Assembly: GCA_004565275.1 (NCBI GenBank)
Contig: SDOX01000021.1
Span: forward strand, 1,380,875 to 1,444,874
Length of the DNA: 64,000 nt
Direction: 5' to 3'
DNA from: Nannochloropsis salina CCMP1776
Taxonomy: Eukaryota > Sar > Eustigmatophyceae > Eustigmatales > Monodopsidaceae
Part shown: piece by piece, positions 22,379 to 32,872 of the stretch
Numbering within the stretch: position 1 is the first letter of the stretch
Layout: each line of letters starts with the position of its first letter
Position numbers and translations under genes: made by a program
Notes under the pieces: model-generated
What the model was told of the DNA's origin: nothing
Database searches by the model: none
The model's input: only the letters and a program-made list of their open reading frames with translations

Positions 22379-23708
22379 TTACAGCAACTCAATAACTTCC
22401 AGTCCCGCATCTTTACCGAGCTTCGCGTTAGCGTCCTCCAAGGCCTTCTTCGAACCCACTACTGCCGTCGTGGCGCGCTAAAAGGCGAGAAAGATACCCG
22501 GAAGACGGAAGAGGAAGGAGTGAGAAGGGAAGGAAGTAAGGAAATCCCAATGGGGCATATATGATTCCAGGCATGATGATCCGGGGGGGCATGGAATCAG
22601 GGAGGGAGGGTGGGAGGGAGGGAGGGAGGGGAGAGGAGGGGAGGGGGAGGCGAGTGGGGCGCACCGCTTTGAGTCCTTGAAGACGTTCGGCAAATTCTTC
22701 AAAGTCCTTGCTGGACGTGGACAATATCTCGTCGCGCCATCGCTGCCTGTCTTCCGGAGACTCCTCCTGAGGACAGGAGGGAGGGAGGGAGAGAGGGCGG
22801 GCGGGAGGGAAGGAGGGAGAGAGNNNNNNNNNNNNNNNNNNNNNNNNNNNNNNNNNNNNNNNNNNNNNNNNNNNNNNNNNNNNNNNNNNNNNNNNNNNNN
22901 NNNNNNNNNNNNNNNNNNNNNNNGGAGGGAGGGAGGAAAAGAGTCAGAAGGCATGGAAGATCTAAAAGCGCCTTGTGAACGGGACATCAATACAATATAC
23001 GAAACAAATGACAAACCTAGTCTTCAGCCAGGATAGAATCAAATGCCATCGCATCCTCTTGAACCCTCCTTCTTCTCCCTCTTTCCTTTCTTTCTTCCTC
23101 CCTCCCTCCCTCCCTCCCTCCCTCCCTCCCTCCCCACCTTGTTCTCGTCGTCCACGCTCACACTCATCACCTCCGTCTGTGTCTGTCGGTGCCGGTATAG
23201 CGTGACCTTGGCACCGTACTCCTGCACAAATTCAGACTTCACCATTTCATAGCTGGGGAGGGCCCGAGGGAGGGAGGGAGGGAGGGAGGGAGGAGGGGAG
23301 GGAGGGAGAAATACGTGAGCAGAAGCCTCGCTTCGCACCAAGGCCCTTCCAGACTATTCCCTCCCTCACTTCATCCATTCTGTCGTACCAAGGATGATGA
23401 GCCACGTAGTCCCAGGATTTTTTTTGTTGCTTGTCCCCAAATACGTCACGTGCCTTGTCCAAGCGCGTGACCACACCTCCGCCCAGATCCACGGCGGCGA
23501 AGACAGAACGGCCCCGATGGAAAGAGGAAGACAGGGCACGCGCGGAGACCGCACCACCACGACGCTGGGCGTTCAGAATGGACATGGGGGTGCCATTGCG
23601 GGTGCTGCGCACTAGGAACGAAGCTGAGGATCGAAGTAGCATCATGAGGGCAAGGGAGCCGAGAAAAAGGCGACAGAAGGCCTGAGTGGGACGAAAGCTT
23701 GCGCTCAT
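22379..23708 (-). CDS. Presequence protease (PreP/Cym1-like M16 metalloprotease), central part missing in gap
   Basis: PreP degrades cleaved targeting peptides in plastids and mitochondria. Exon 23708-23389 encodes a leader with hydrophobic LGSLALMMLLRSSA followed by SFLVRS, an ASAF-like plastid signal. Exon 23251-23138 reads YEMVKSEFVQEYGAKVTLYR then EVMSVSVDDENK, the hallmark opening of the PreP family. The donor at 23388 leaves two bases that join in frame. After the 100-N gap the exon at about 22775-22672 (EESPEDRQRWRDEIL, SKDFEEFAERL) and the last exon (TTAVVGSKKALEDANAKLG...VIELL, stop 22379) match the extreme C-terminus. The intervening ~850 residues, including the HxxEH zinc site, are absent, so the real gap must be kilobases. 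Confidence 0.8.
22824..22923. other. Assembly gap (100 N)
   Basis: Placeholder gap flanked by (GGGA)n inside the presequence protease gene; the true missing length must be far greater than 100 bases. Confidence 0.98.
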
Positions 23709-24584
23709 GCGGCTCCGCTGGTCACAGCAATTGCGTTCGAGGGATGTGAGCTGGTCAGTGGACAAAAGAAAGAAGTAGGGCCGTGAAAAATAGGATAGAA
23801 GGAGGGAAGTATCTGACTCGTCTTTCGAGAGCAACGGGACGCAAGGTATTGCAACGAGCTGTGTTTTATGCAGCCAAAGCTATAACGACAGATACGAAAA
23901 GTGCCCCTCGGCAGTCAATGCTAGAATACAGGTGGATCAGGACGCATATCGTTCGTTGGTATCACAATTCCCACGGCAGCATGGTGGCACGCGTCTCATA
24001 TCACGACTTCGCTCAAGCTATCTGAGTCACTTGGGGCGATACGCAGCTTCACTTTTGATGCTTTTTATCCCGAGAAAAAGGTATTGATGCCTTTGCAGTC
24101 CAGCGAAGCATCGGATACGCTCACTTAGGCTTGCGAGGGATTTATGGTTTCAGTGTGCGTGCTTTATATGGGGTACACTTATCGTTTGTGTGGAAGGCAG
24201 GTTTATCCCAGCTCGAACGCAACTACAGGAGCAGGACCCTTCCTTTCCAAACTTTTGGAAGCGTAGCACGTACCAATTTTGGCTAACAACAGTAGTCTAC
24301 CGATATACACGAAGAAAGTGTGGGCGTTTGATTCACTGTCCCTCGCAGCAATATCTTTATTTTTGGGATGGACTGTGTAAGGGGTGCTCTTTCCTCTTAA
24401 CCTCCCCCCCCCCGTCCGGAGTGGAAAATAGGAGTGCTTAGGTAATAAAGATAATATGAGTGATTATTTTTACGGGTTGAGAATAAGCATCATACACCTC
24501 CGTTATTTTTCCTTTCTTACAAACCAGCCGGACAAGCCTCTGCATCCATGAGGCAACCTGGGGAATCCAGCAAGCAATGGTAGT
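23709..24584. other. Intergenic, divergent promoters of PreP-like gene and DPH4
   Basis: No supported exon. AT-richer than the neighbouring introns and free of GGGA repeats. It separates two genes that diverge. Confidence 0.55.
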
Positions 24585-25437
24585 ATGAACAGTACACCTA
24601 CCCTGTCTTTATACGATATCTTGGGTGTTTCTCCCGCTGCCTCGCCCTCCACCATCAAACGCGCCTATCAATCAGCTGCTAGAGCCACGCATCCTGATAA
24701 GGCTGCGGCCCATCCGAAAGGTGGTTGTCGGGCCAGACCGGGTCATGTCTCCTCTCCCAGGTAAGGAATGCAGAAGAACCCTTTATCCTTAAGGTTTGGG
24801 AGCAAAGTACTTTGAATGCCTGGCTGTGTGTGTGGGCTTCAAGCCTGTGCCGACGTGTTTCCTCGCAATCCCTTCCTTGGCCTGTCCCGGCTCTCGAAAA
24901 GTGCCGCATGGGACCTCACCACGGAGAACGAGGAAGTTGGCATGGAGGAAGTGAAGCGGGGAGGATGCACGCTGCCGCCACGAATGTTGATACAGAACCG
25001 ACGCTGACCTCAATTTACCTGCTTTCCTTCTGGTTTTCAGATTCACTTTCTTGGAGATACAGGCGGCATGGGATGTATTGAGGGCCCCGGATAGCCGCGC
25101 CGCGTACGATGAAGGCTGGGAGCGACAGAGGGATGAGGAGGTTGAGGGCTTCATCGCGGAGGAGGTGAGGGTGGCGGAGATGGAGGAGGAGGGCGGGGGG
25201 GAGGGCAGGAAGGAGGGGTGGCTGCTGTATCCTTGCCGGTGCGGCGATGCCTTCCGTGTCCCGAAGGAGGAGGGACGCTTTCTCGTGAGGGGGGCAGGGA
25301 GGCGAGAGACAGAGGAGGGTGGGACGGAGAAGGTTCAAGTGGATGGAAGTGGAGGAGGGGGAGGTGGCCAAGATGGCGGAGCTGCAGTGGTGGTGACTTG
25401 CGATGGGTGTTCGTTGCGCATCCGTGTCAGTGGATGA
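24585..25437 (+). CDS. DPH4: Diphthamide biosynthesis protein 4 (J domain plus CSL zinc finger)
   Basis: DPH4 (DNAJC24) is a cytosolic J-protein of the diphthamide pathway that modifies a His of elongation factor 2. Exon 24585-24760 starts MNSTPTLSLYDILGVSPAAS and has the HPD motif in ATHPDKAA. The perfect donor CAG|GTAAGG at 24760 joins acceptor 25040 in frame to FTFLEIQAAWDVLRAPDSRA, finishing the J domain. The C-terminal half holds the CSL zinc finger with two Cys pairs: LLYPCRCGDAF and VTCDGCSLRIRV, separated by an unusually long charged and Gly-rich insert. Total 190 residues, a little longer than human DNAJC24. DPH1 of the same pathway lies at 56829-58365. Confidence 0.9.
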
Positions 25438-25844
25438 TGATGGAAAAGGACGCGAAGGAGGCTGTCGTCAGGGGATGATGAGGGAAAGGACCCGGGTCCA
25501 CGCCGATTGAAGGGCGAAATTGCCGCCCACTGCGACTACCGCCAAGCTCGTATTGCACATAGATAGTCAGAAAGTAACGTAAAATCTCACGACGCTTCTA
25601 CTCGAGCGTTGCCGTCAGAATTTAAACACACGTGATATGTTCGACGCCACACCCACCTAGCCAGACGTCACCACGGGCGCGCAAGCGCATGTTCCTTTCT
25701 TCTTTCTATTCGACGGATTTTCGCCTGCTTCCTCGGCATTTTCCGCCCCCACACCCGACCCTATCACACGAGGCTTGTCATATGTACCTTCCTATACACA
25801 CTACACTCTCACTCACACCACACCTCCCTCTCTACCCCCCCCTT

Positions 25845-27137
25845 TCAAAGACCCTCCCTCCCCCGCATGCCTCGCTTGCGCCCACGCGGGGTCCGCCGGG
25901 CGGCCTTTCCTCCTCCTCCTTCCTCCTCCTCCCCTTCCATCCCTTCCTCCTTCCCCCCCCCTCCGCGTCCTCGTTTCGGGCACCTGCTACTGCTACTACC
26001 ACTTCCCCCAGCCTCCTTCCCCTGCGCCATGGCCTCCCCCTTCCCTTCCTCTCCCTCCCCTTCCCCTCCTTGTGCCCCCACGGCCCCCCTCCCTCCCTTT
26101 CTGGAATGCGTCTTCTTCCCTCCCTCCACGGTCCGGGCGCGCTTCAACCTCTCTAAGTTTTCAACCCCTTTGGGAGATACCCCCGTCCCGGCCACGCCTG
26201 TGACTGCCGTCGTTTTCAGCTCACGGGCCATCATATTCCCGCAGGCCTTCTCCCCCTCCCTCCCTCCCTCCCCCTCCTGTTTCCCTTTCACTTTCCCTCC
26301 GGCCATGCGCATGCCTCCCTTCCCGACAAGCCTCATTTCCCCGTTTTCAACTTCCGAAGAGGACGATAAGGATGACGACGAAAGACGCTTTCCTCTCCCA
26401 CGCTGCCTCGGTGCCCCCATGGACCCTCCCTCCTTCCCTCCCTCCCCCCCTCCCTCCTTCCTCACCACTCCCGCCTGAGAGGGATACCTACTCTCTGTCT
26501 GCGTCGTTGCTGTCCTTCCCATATGCATCCTTCCCTTCCTTTCTGGGGCTCCATCCCCATTCATCTCCTCCACGATTTGCTTTCCTCCTCCTCCCTCTCC
26601 CCCTCGTCTACCGCTGGTCGCCTCCCCCACCACCTCCCGCACCCACCCCGGCTCAACCGACGGAGAGGATGGCGAGGACAGACGTAAAGGCACCATGCGT
26701 GCAGTCAGCTCCATCAAAGCCGTCGATGCGTCCCAGCCTTGTCGCCTTAATTGTCCCAGAGCGCTCTTCACGAGTAAGGCCCGACGGGCTTCCTCAGGTG
26801 TGAGACCATAGCATTCCATCACCGCATGGAGCTCCGACGTGAGCACAGGCTTTGTTTTGTGGTACGGGGATGTCGGCACTGGATTGGATGGGGCATCCGG
26901 GGAGGCGAGTCGCGCCAGTAGCTTCTCCACGGCAGCCGCGCGAGGAAGGCCATCGTGGTGTTGAAGACGCCGCATCTCTTCTTGCACAGCTTGCCGAAAA
27001 AGACGAGTTTGGGAACGGGCGAGCGTGCCCGTCCAGAAAAGGGACGACGGGCTGCTCAAGGTGGCGTTGGTGAGGGTGGAACACACGGGTTGTGGTTGTT
27101 TGGGGTCACGAGCACCACTCCAGTCGGGCATACTCAT
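25845..27137 (-). CDS. Unknown 430-residue protein, low-complexity C-terminal half
   Basis: Single open frame with no recognised family. The N-terminal ~180 residues look like ordinary folded protein rich in helix: QTRLFRQAVQEEMRRLQHH, then ELHAVMECYGLTPEEARRAL and GQLRRQGWDASTALMELTA, the last reminiscent of a UBA-like three-helix unit though not convincingly so. The rest is Gly, Lys, Arg, Glu and Ser repeats from GGA/GAG-rich DNA. The opposite strand is open too, but gives only Pro/Ser repeats. Start at 27137 or two codons later. Confidence 0.5.
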   Translation of the reverse strand: MSMPDWSGARDPKQPQPVCSTLTNATLSSPSSLFWTGTLARSQTRLFRQAVQEEMRRLQHHDGLPRAAAVEKLLARLASPDAPSNPVPTSPYHKTKPVLTSELHAVMECYGLTPEEARRALLVKSALGQLRRQGWDASTALMELTARMVPLRLSSPSSPSVEPGWVREVVGEATSGRRGGEGGGGKQIVEEMNGDGAPERKGRMHMGRTATTQTESRYPSQAGVVRKEGGGEGGKEGGSMGAPRQRGRGKRLSSSSLSSSSEVENGEMRLVGKGGMRMAGGKVKGKQEGEGGREGEKACGNMMARELKTTAVTGVAGTGVSPKGVENLERLKRARTVEGGKKTHSRKGGRGAVGAQGGEGEGEEGKGEAMAQGKEAGGSGSSSSRCPKRGRGGGGKEEGMEGEEEEGGGGKAARRTPRGRKRGMRGREGL

Positions 27138-27965
27138 GATCGAGAAGAGGAGGAATTCAAACCCTCCTGTTTGGTAGGGTTGAAAAAAGGATTAAAGTGA
27201 GGACAACCCGCCGCAAAACTTCCACCATGGTACGGAAACACCTTGTGGCACGCCATGTGGACGTAGTGGGTGCCAGGTTATCCGGCATGTACGCTTTTCT
27301 CGTTTGTTTACGACTGTCTGAAGATAGAGCGCGGGCGACTCTTGGGGTCCTCATCGCGACCGTCACCACTGGCAGTCGTTTCGAGCAAATTTATCCGCAC
27401 ATTTTACAAATTCCACGAGAGGGTTCATTCCCACACGTGTGTAGCAATGGCTTCACTTCGTGGCGAATCTCGTGCTCCAGGGATGCGTGTGAAGTTTGCG
27501 ACACCACGGAATCGAAAAAGTTACAGTCGTGCGTAGAGAGGTCTCCACCTCACTGGCAAGTAGCTTACCGCCGGTCATCATGAACCGATGATGAAAAAAG
27601 AACAGATTTCTCACCACAAAACCCTTTGTTATGACACGCATCACAGGCTCACCGCATGCCTTACCCACGCACGGCGACAAAATGCCTCCTACCACGTGCT
27701 GGTGCAGCCGTGGGCATGTACGAAAAGGTCACTCGACGAAGTACATCACAAGCAGCCATTGGAACTGCCGCCTCCCCTCCCTCCACCCCAACATTTATAA
27801 AGAAAACAAGCCCAATTTTGCCCTCCATCACGTCACCTCCCTCAATTGAAGCTAGGTACGTTCAGGGTCTTTCCCTTGTTGCGAAAAAGTTTTTCTAGCG
27901 GTGTTCATCTTTCTCTCCACCGTGGAGATGGGACTAATTCTTTACCCAGCTGGTGCTGATGAATT
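27138..27965. other. Intergenic, nothing recognised
   Basis: Between the divergent unknown gene and mS35. Small open frames only, without domains. Confidence 0.45.
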
Positions 27966-29237
27966 TTGCAGATGCACTCACACACACCTCCCTTTGCCAC
28001 CACCACGCACAGATACACGCGCAGCTCTCCTCGTGGGACATCCACGGTTCATGGCAATCACACGACCGTGCTGGGGCGGAGGTACACCTCAGCCACTCGA
28101 CTCGTCCCCGCTTGTCACCTTACCTCGGCCGCCTCCTCCTCCTCCTCCTCCTCCTCCTCCTCCCCCGTCTGGGGCGGGCTGAGTCCGGGATTGGACCCAA
28201 AGCTGATGAATGAGCCGTCCTCCCCTTCCTCTGTTCCCCTCCTCCCCCACCGTCAAGTACCTGACCACGCGCTGCGTATCACCACCGTGTCCTACATGGA
28301 TTCTTCCACCTACATACCCTTTCCTCACAAGGACGGCATCGACGCCAGGGCCTTTCCCACCAATCCTGCGAATTTTAAGGTACGCTCGTTGGATGTTTTC
28401 AAATACGGGTAAAGGAAATATGATGGGCGGTGGTTTCTCGGGGACGGCTGGCCGTTTACGCGTTTAAATTCGACATTTTGAACACGAGACGGTTACTCTC
28501 AGCCTGTTTTCGGGGCTTGCGAGACCTTGCGAGCTCTTGCGCTGCCGAGAATCCTCAACCGGGCTTTCTCCTCAATTAACCTCCTCCCCGTCCCTCCCTC
28601 CCTCCCTCCCTCCTTCCTTCCCTCCCTCCCTCCCTCCTTTCCTCTTTCCCTACCTCTCTCCCTCCCTCCCTCTCGCTCTCCCTCCCTTCTTCCCGACAGG
28701 TGACTCTACAGGTAGCCATGAAGGACCTCGACTGCTCTGAACGCGAGCAGAAACGCCTGCGATGCCTGGTTCGTCCACTTCCGACCCCTCCCTCCCTCCC
28801 TCCCTCCCTCCTCCCTCCCTCCCTCTTTCCTTACTCCTTCCCTCCCTCCCTCGATTGAAGCATGTCTCCTACCGATGTCAGAAAGTGCCTCCTCCCTACC
28901 TCGTGTTGGCTTGAGACCCTACTTCTTCACCCGTTCCGCCCCTCTTTCCCACATGCAACCCTTTGTCCTCCCGCCCTCCCGGTGTCAGGTGGGAAGCCGT
29001 TACAATCCGGGGCGCGATGAGATCACGCTCGTCTCGAACCGCTTTTTGAGCCGCGAGCACAACAAGCAATACTTGATATACTTGCTGGAAAACCTGGTGA
29101 GCGAGGCGAAAGGGACGGGGGGAAGGGAAGGAGGGAGGGAGGGAGGGAGGGAGGGAGACACGGCGGAGAAAGGAAAGGAATAAAAACGATGCATTGAGGT
29201 ATACTGGAAGGAGCCGGTGAAATTTCTCGGCTTGTAG
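27966..29237 (+). CDS. Mitochondrial ribosomal protein mS35
   Basis: Small-subunit mitoribosomal protein of the mS35 (MRPS35/MRP-S28) family. Exons about 27966-28379, 28700-28768, 28989-29096 and 29199-29237. The conserved core runs across exons 2 and 3: VTLQVAMKDLDCSEREQKRL, then CLVGSRYNPGRDEITLVSN and REHNKQYLIYLLENL, matching the family pattern L-V-G-x-R-Y-N...Q-N/H-N...L-L. The small last exon gives VYWKEPVKFLGL and a stop, joining in phase 0. The N-terminal part is Ser/Thr/His/Arg-rich and could be a mitochondrial presequence, but the start codon is uncertain; about 209 residues if 27966 is right. Introns carry CCCT repeats before their acceptors. Confidence 0.75.
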
Positions 29238-29416
29238 CTCATAATGTCGTTTCTTGGCCTTCAATTTCTACAATGTCGTCATTCATGTGTTGGGGAGACA
29301 AAAGCCTCTCTATTTCTGATTCCTGCTTGTCATTCGGATGCAGCGGGGGGATGCCTGCTTTCGCAATGCACACCCTCCCTCCCTCCTTCCCTCCCCCCCT
29401 TCCTCCCTCCCATATC

Positions 29417-31385
29417 CTACTCCTCGTCCACCATCATGCCTAAGCATACCCCATCCTGACACCTTCTTCCTCTCAACCGCCCGATCTCCTCCTCCTCCTC
29501 CTCCTCCCTCCCTTCCTCCCCCCCTTCCTGTCCCCCTTCCTCCGTCACGTCCTCCATCCCTTCCTCTCTCCCTTTCGTCGCTACTTTCCCTTTATTCGCT
29601 TTCCGATGACGGATCCGTTCCTCGATCGCCGCGTACTTGCTCTGAGGGCGGGGGGGAAAGAGGGAGGGAGGAGAGAAAAGAGGGAGGAAGGAAGGGGAAG
29701 AGGGAGGGAGGGAGGCAGAGGTCACGTACAGGGGACAAAAGAAGAAAGACACCAGCTACAGGTAGACTAAATAAAAATCAGGCAAGGTGGGGGCGGAGAT
29801 AGGCGGGGAGGGAGTGAGGGAGGGAGGGAGGGAGGGAGGGAGGGAGGGTACCTGGAAGACGCCGTAAGTGTCCTACGTCGAGGAGGGAGGGAGGGAGGGA
29901 GGGTGGTACCTTGAGAGGGCGGTGGGAGAATTTCTTCAGGACGCTCTCTAAGTGCTCCAAATCCACGCCTGTCCGCGGCGCCGCGCGGATGGAGACCACC
30001 TGAGGGAGGGAGGGAGGGAGAGAGGGAGGGAGGGGCAGGTCGGTTGAGGTTTTCAGGGGGAGGAGACCAGGCATACTGCCCAACAGGGCCAGTCAGGTAT
30101 CAGCGACAAGCACCTTCAAGACTGCCCTTGTCCTTCCCTCCCTCCCTCCCTCCCTCCTTCCCTCCCTCCCTCACGACCTCGGCCACGCTCTCCCGCCAGG
30201 GGAGGAGGTTGGAGTGGTGGGCGAAGGGCCCGACCAGGACGATGGGCCGGTCTCGGATCGGGTCCGAGCAGGGTGGGAGGGGCTGGTTCAATCCCAATAC
30301 GTGCACCTATAAGAAGATAAAAGGAGGGGAAGCACGCGGGCAGAATCGACGAGGCTATGAGTGGGGAGGAAAAAGAGGAGGGAGGGAGGGAGGGAGGGAG
30401 GAGGGAGGGAGGGAAGGAGGGACCACGCACCATTTTGTGGACCGCGGCCGTGCACCCAGCGCCGACGAAGAGGACAACGTCTTCAGCAGCTTTGCCTGTC
30501 ACCCGGGCGTTCACGGACTCTGGAAAAGGGCGGGAAAAGACGCGAGTGAGGAAAAACGAGCTAAGGAGGCAAGGAGAGGGGGAGGGGACGCACCCGCGAT
30601 GATTTGACGGGCCTCGTGCCGGTAGAGGGTGGTCTGCATCCCCGTGATGGAGGTGGTGGTGTGGGTGTTCCCGTAGAAGGGCATGACCTCGAGCCGCAGG
30701 AAGTCCTGAAGGAGGGAGGGAGGGAGGGAGGAAGGGAGGGAGGGAGGAAAAGATTTACAGGGGCGGCCTCACGACAGCACTGATACCCTTTCCTTCTCCT
30801 TCTTCGTCCCTCCTCCCTCCCCCTCTCCCTTCCCCCCCTCCCCCCCGACCTCGATGAAGTGCAGCTGCCGTCCTGACGCCGTCCAGTCCGCGTACACGAT
30901 GGGCTTCTTCCCGCCTAGGGGGGAGTCGAACGCCTGGAAGCGGCCCACCAAGGAATCCTGAGGCACGGGACACAAAAGAGAGAGGCCGGGAAGTCGAGGA
31001 TTGTGTGAGGTTTTGGGTGGATGGCGGTGCATCCTCAAGATTCAGAGGGGGAAGATGTTGCGCGGTGGGTGTGTAGCACAGGGCGAATACCTGAATGCGT
31101 TGGAGGAGTTCGGGTCGTCTCGACAGGCGTTGACTGAGAAGGGAGCCTTCCCGTTCCTTCTCCTCGAGCACCTGGGCGTACAAGAACATGTCCATGTGAA
31201 CATTAATGCCGAGCGGTGGGAGACTCGCACTCATGACCTGTCGATGGACGAGTGCTTACCTCATAGAATTGACGATAGGAGATCGATGGGGTATCGGGCA
31301 GCTCTTTCTCCCCTCTATCTCCGCCCTCCCTGTGCCCGGCACCATTGCTGGTTGTGCTTGTTGTTGGCGGAGCCATCGATATCAT
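29417..31385 (-). CDS. Class V aminotransferase (cysteine-desulfurase-like) N-terminal half, incomplete
   Basis: PLP-dependent aminotransferase class V relative. Exons near 31385-31260 (MISMAPP...YRQFYE), 31170-31090, 30959-30852 (DSLVGRFQ, IVYADWTASGRQL), 30707-30597 (MPFYGNTHTTTSITGMQT), 30530-30431 (DVVLFVGAGCTAAVHKM), about 30307-30171 (PIVLVGPFAHHSNLLPWRES) and about 30000-29910 (GVDLEHLESVLKKF, HRPLK). YADWTASG, YGNxH and HHSNLLPWRE are diagnostic. The next expected piece, IGSFSAASNVTG, and the Schiff-base Lys region are absent. Instead a possible 21-nt exon (29877-29857) leads to a charged exon (SKYAAIEERIRHRKANKGK...) ending at 29417 that has no counterpart in the family. The tail may belong to another gene or reflect misassembly. 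Confidence 0.6.
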
Positions 31386-32872
31386 GGTGATGGGCGCTGC
31401 TGCGAGATCGAAGTGGTGTTATCCTGTTCCCAACGGTCCCTACGCAACGCGTCCCTTGCCAGCTATTCCAGACCTTATGCTCTCTGTAAGGATGCGGCCC
31501 CTGCAATCCCTGTTAAAGTTTGATCATATGTATGAATATGAGGATATAGAGCACGCTGGGGGTCTTGAAAGCCGGTATTTGCCTACATCCGCGGTGCGAG
31601 TAATGACGAGGAGAGACCCCACACACCCTACGCGCCAGGAAAACCCATTCCGAATTAAATCGTCTATTTCGACCCCTGTATGGCCTTCTTCACACGTCAC
31701 GCATAGTGAACGAGGTCAGGTGCTCCAGTACACCTCTACTCTATAAGAACGGTCTCGGCAACGGGGGAGACCGTGGTGTTCACATCACTTGCATGAACGA
31801 GTCGTTCCTAGGGGTGGCTAGCAACGGGCAGCACCCCACCAAAAAACCAAAAAATGACTCAAGCACCCTGCCTGCGCCCGAAACATTTCCTAACAAGTCC
31901 CTGCGGACGTGCGACGCATCACACTGACAGCAGGGCTGGCGCCTGAAGGCCGTGCGCCGTTTGGTGGAACAAAATAAAAGAATGGCTTGGACCTGTGCCA
32001 CGTCGGTCTTAATTAGGGGACGTAAAGTAATGGCCATATCTACTGCTACCCTCCGCCTTAATGATCAATTTCAAAGATTAGACGGGGCATTTCTTGATGA
32101 TCGATTGTTCACATACCCAGAATATTACTATTTGTCCTTACCGTGTAGATTGGAATAAAGTTGAGTCCTCTCTGCACTAGTTTTCTTCCACAAATTGGCT
32201 TAAGACCGCTCCTCCTTCGTCGAATCTCTTGCCTCCAGAAGTGAAGCACACCAACTTTTTGGCTCGAGTTTGTATCAGCTACCTGCATTATCCTATTTTT
32301 TCATTAATAGACAAAAGGGAAATTTTGTTGGAATATCATAAGGATGTATTTTCTCCCTCGTCTAACATCCAAACGTCGTATGATTTGCGCTCTTAAGCTA
32401 CAAAGTATACTATAAACACTGCTATTCCTTAACCCCAAACCGGCGTCCCGCATGAAAAATGCGAGATTGTGTATTTAATTCATTTTAATATGCAAAGAGG
32501 ATATATATGTCATCTCGAAAAAAGATGTAGCTGAGGAAAGATACGCTTGCATATAGCAGCGAAACCCAATTGTTGACAAGAATTTTGACTTGACAACTCA
32601 CACTGTATGTGTGATAATTGTCTTGGCTACTTACGATTCTCGTAGTAGAAGCACGCTGTTTTTCCATCACTGTTAGTTCGTTATCATGACTGCAAGAATG
32701 TGGTCCACCAGACATGCTTATCGTTATTCATTTCTATGCACGTGCGCTCCATTCATCTATCGGGTTGAATATCTCTTTTTCAAAGATATCCTTTACAAAA
32801 TAAGGGTCGAAAGAGGTTACTAAAAATACTTGAATACATGTGGACGTCCTAGCTACGTACAGTGGCAAAGGA
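31386..32872. other. AT-rich intergenic region, nothing recognised
   Basis: From about 31.5 to 32.8 kb composition turns AT-rich and no exon-like frame with domain or splice support is seen. It lies upstream of the aminotransferase-like gene and downstream of the OB-fold gene. Confidence 0.5.

Noticed and set aside
30044-30607. 187-residue plus-strand frame
   Set aside because: Overlaps the class V aminotransferase exons on the opposite strand, and its composition is repeat-derived.
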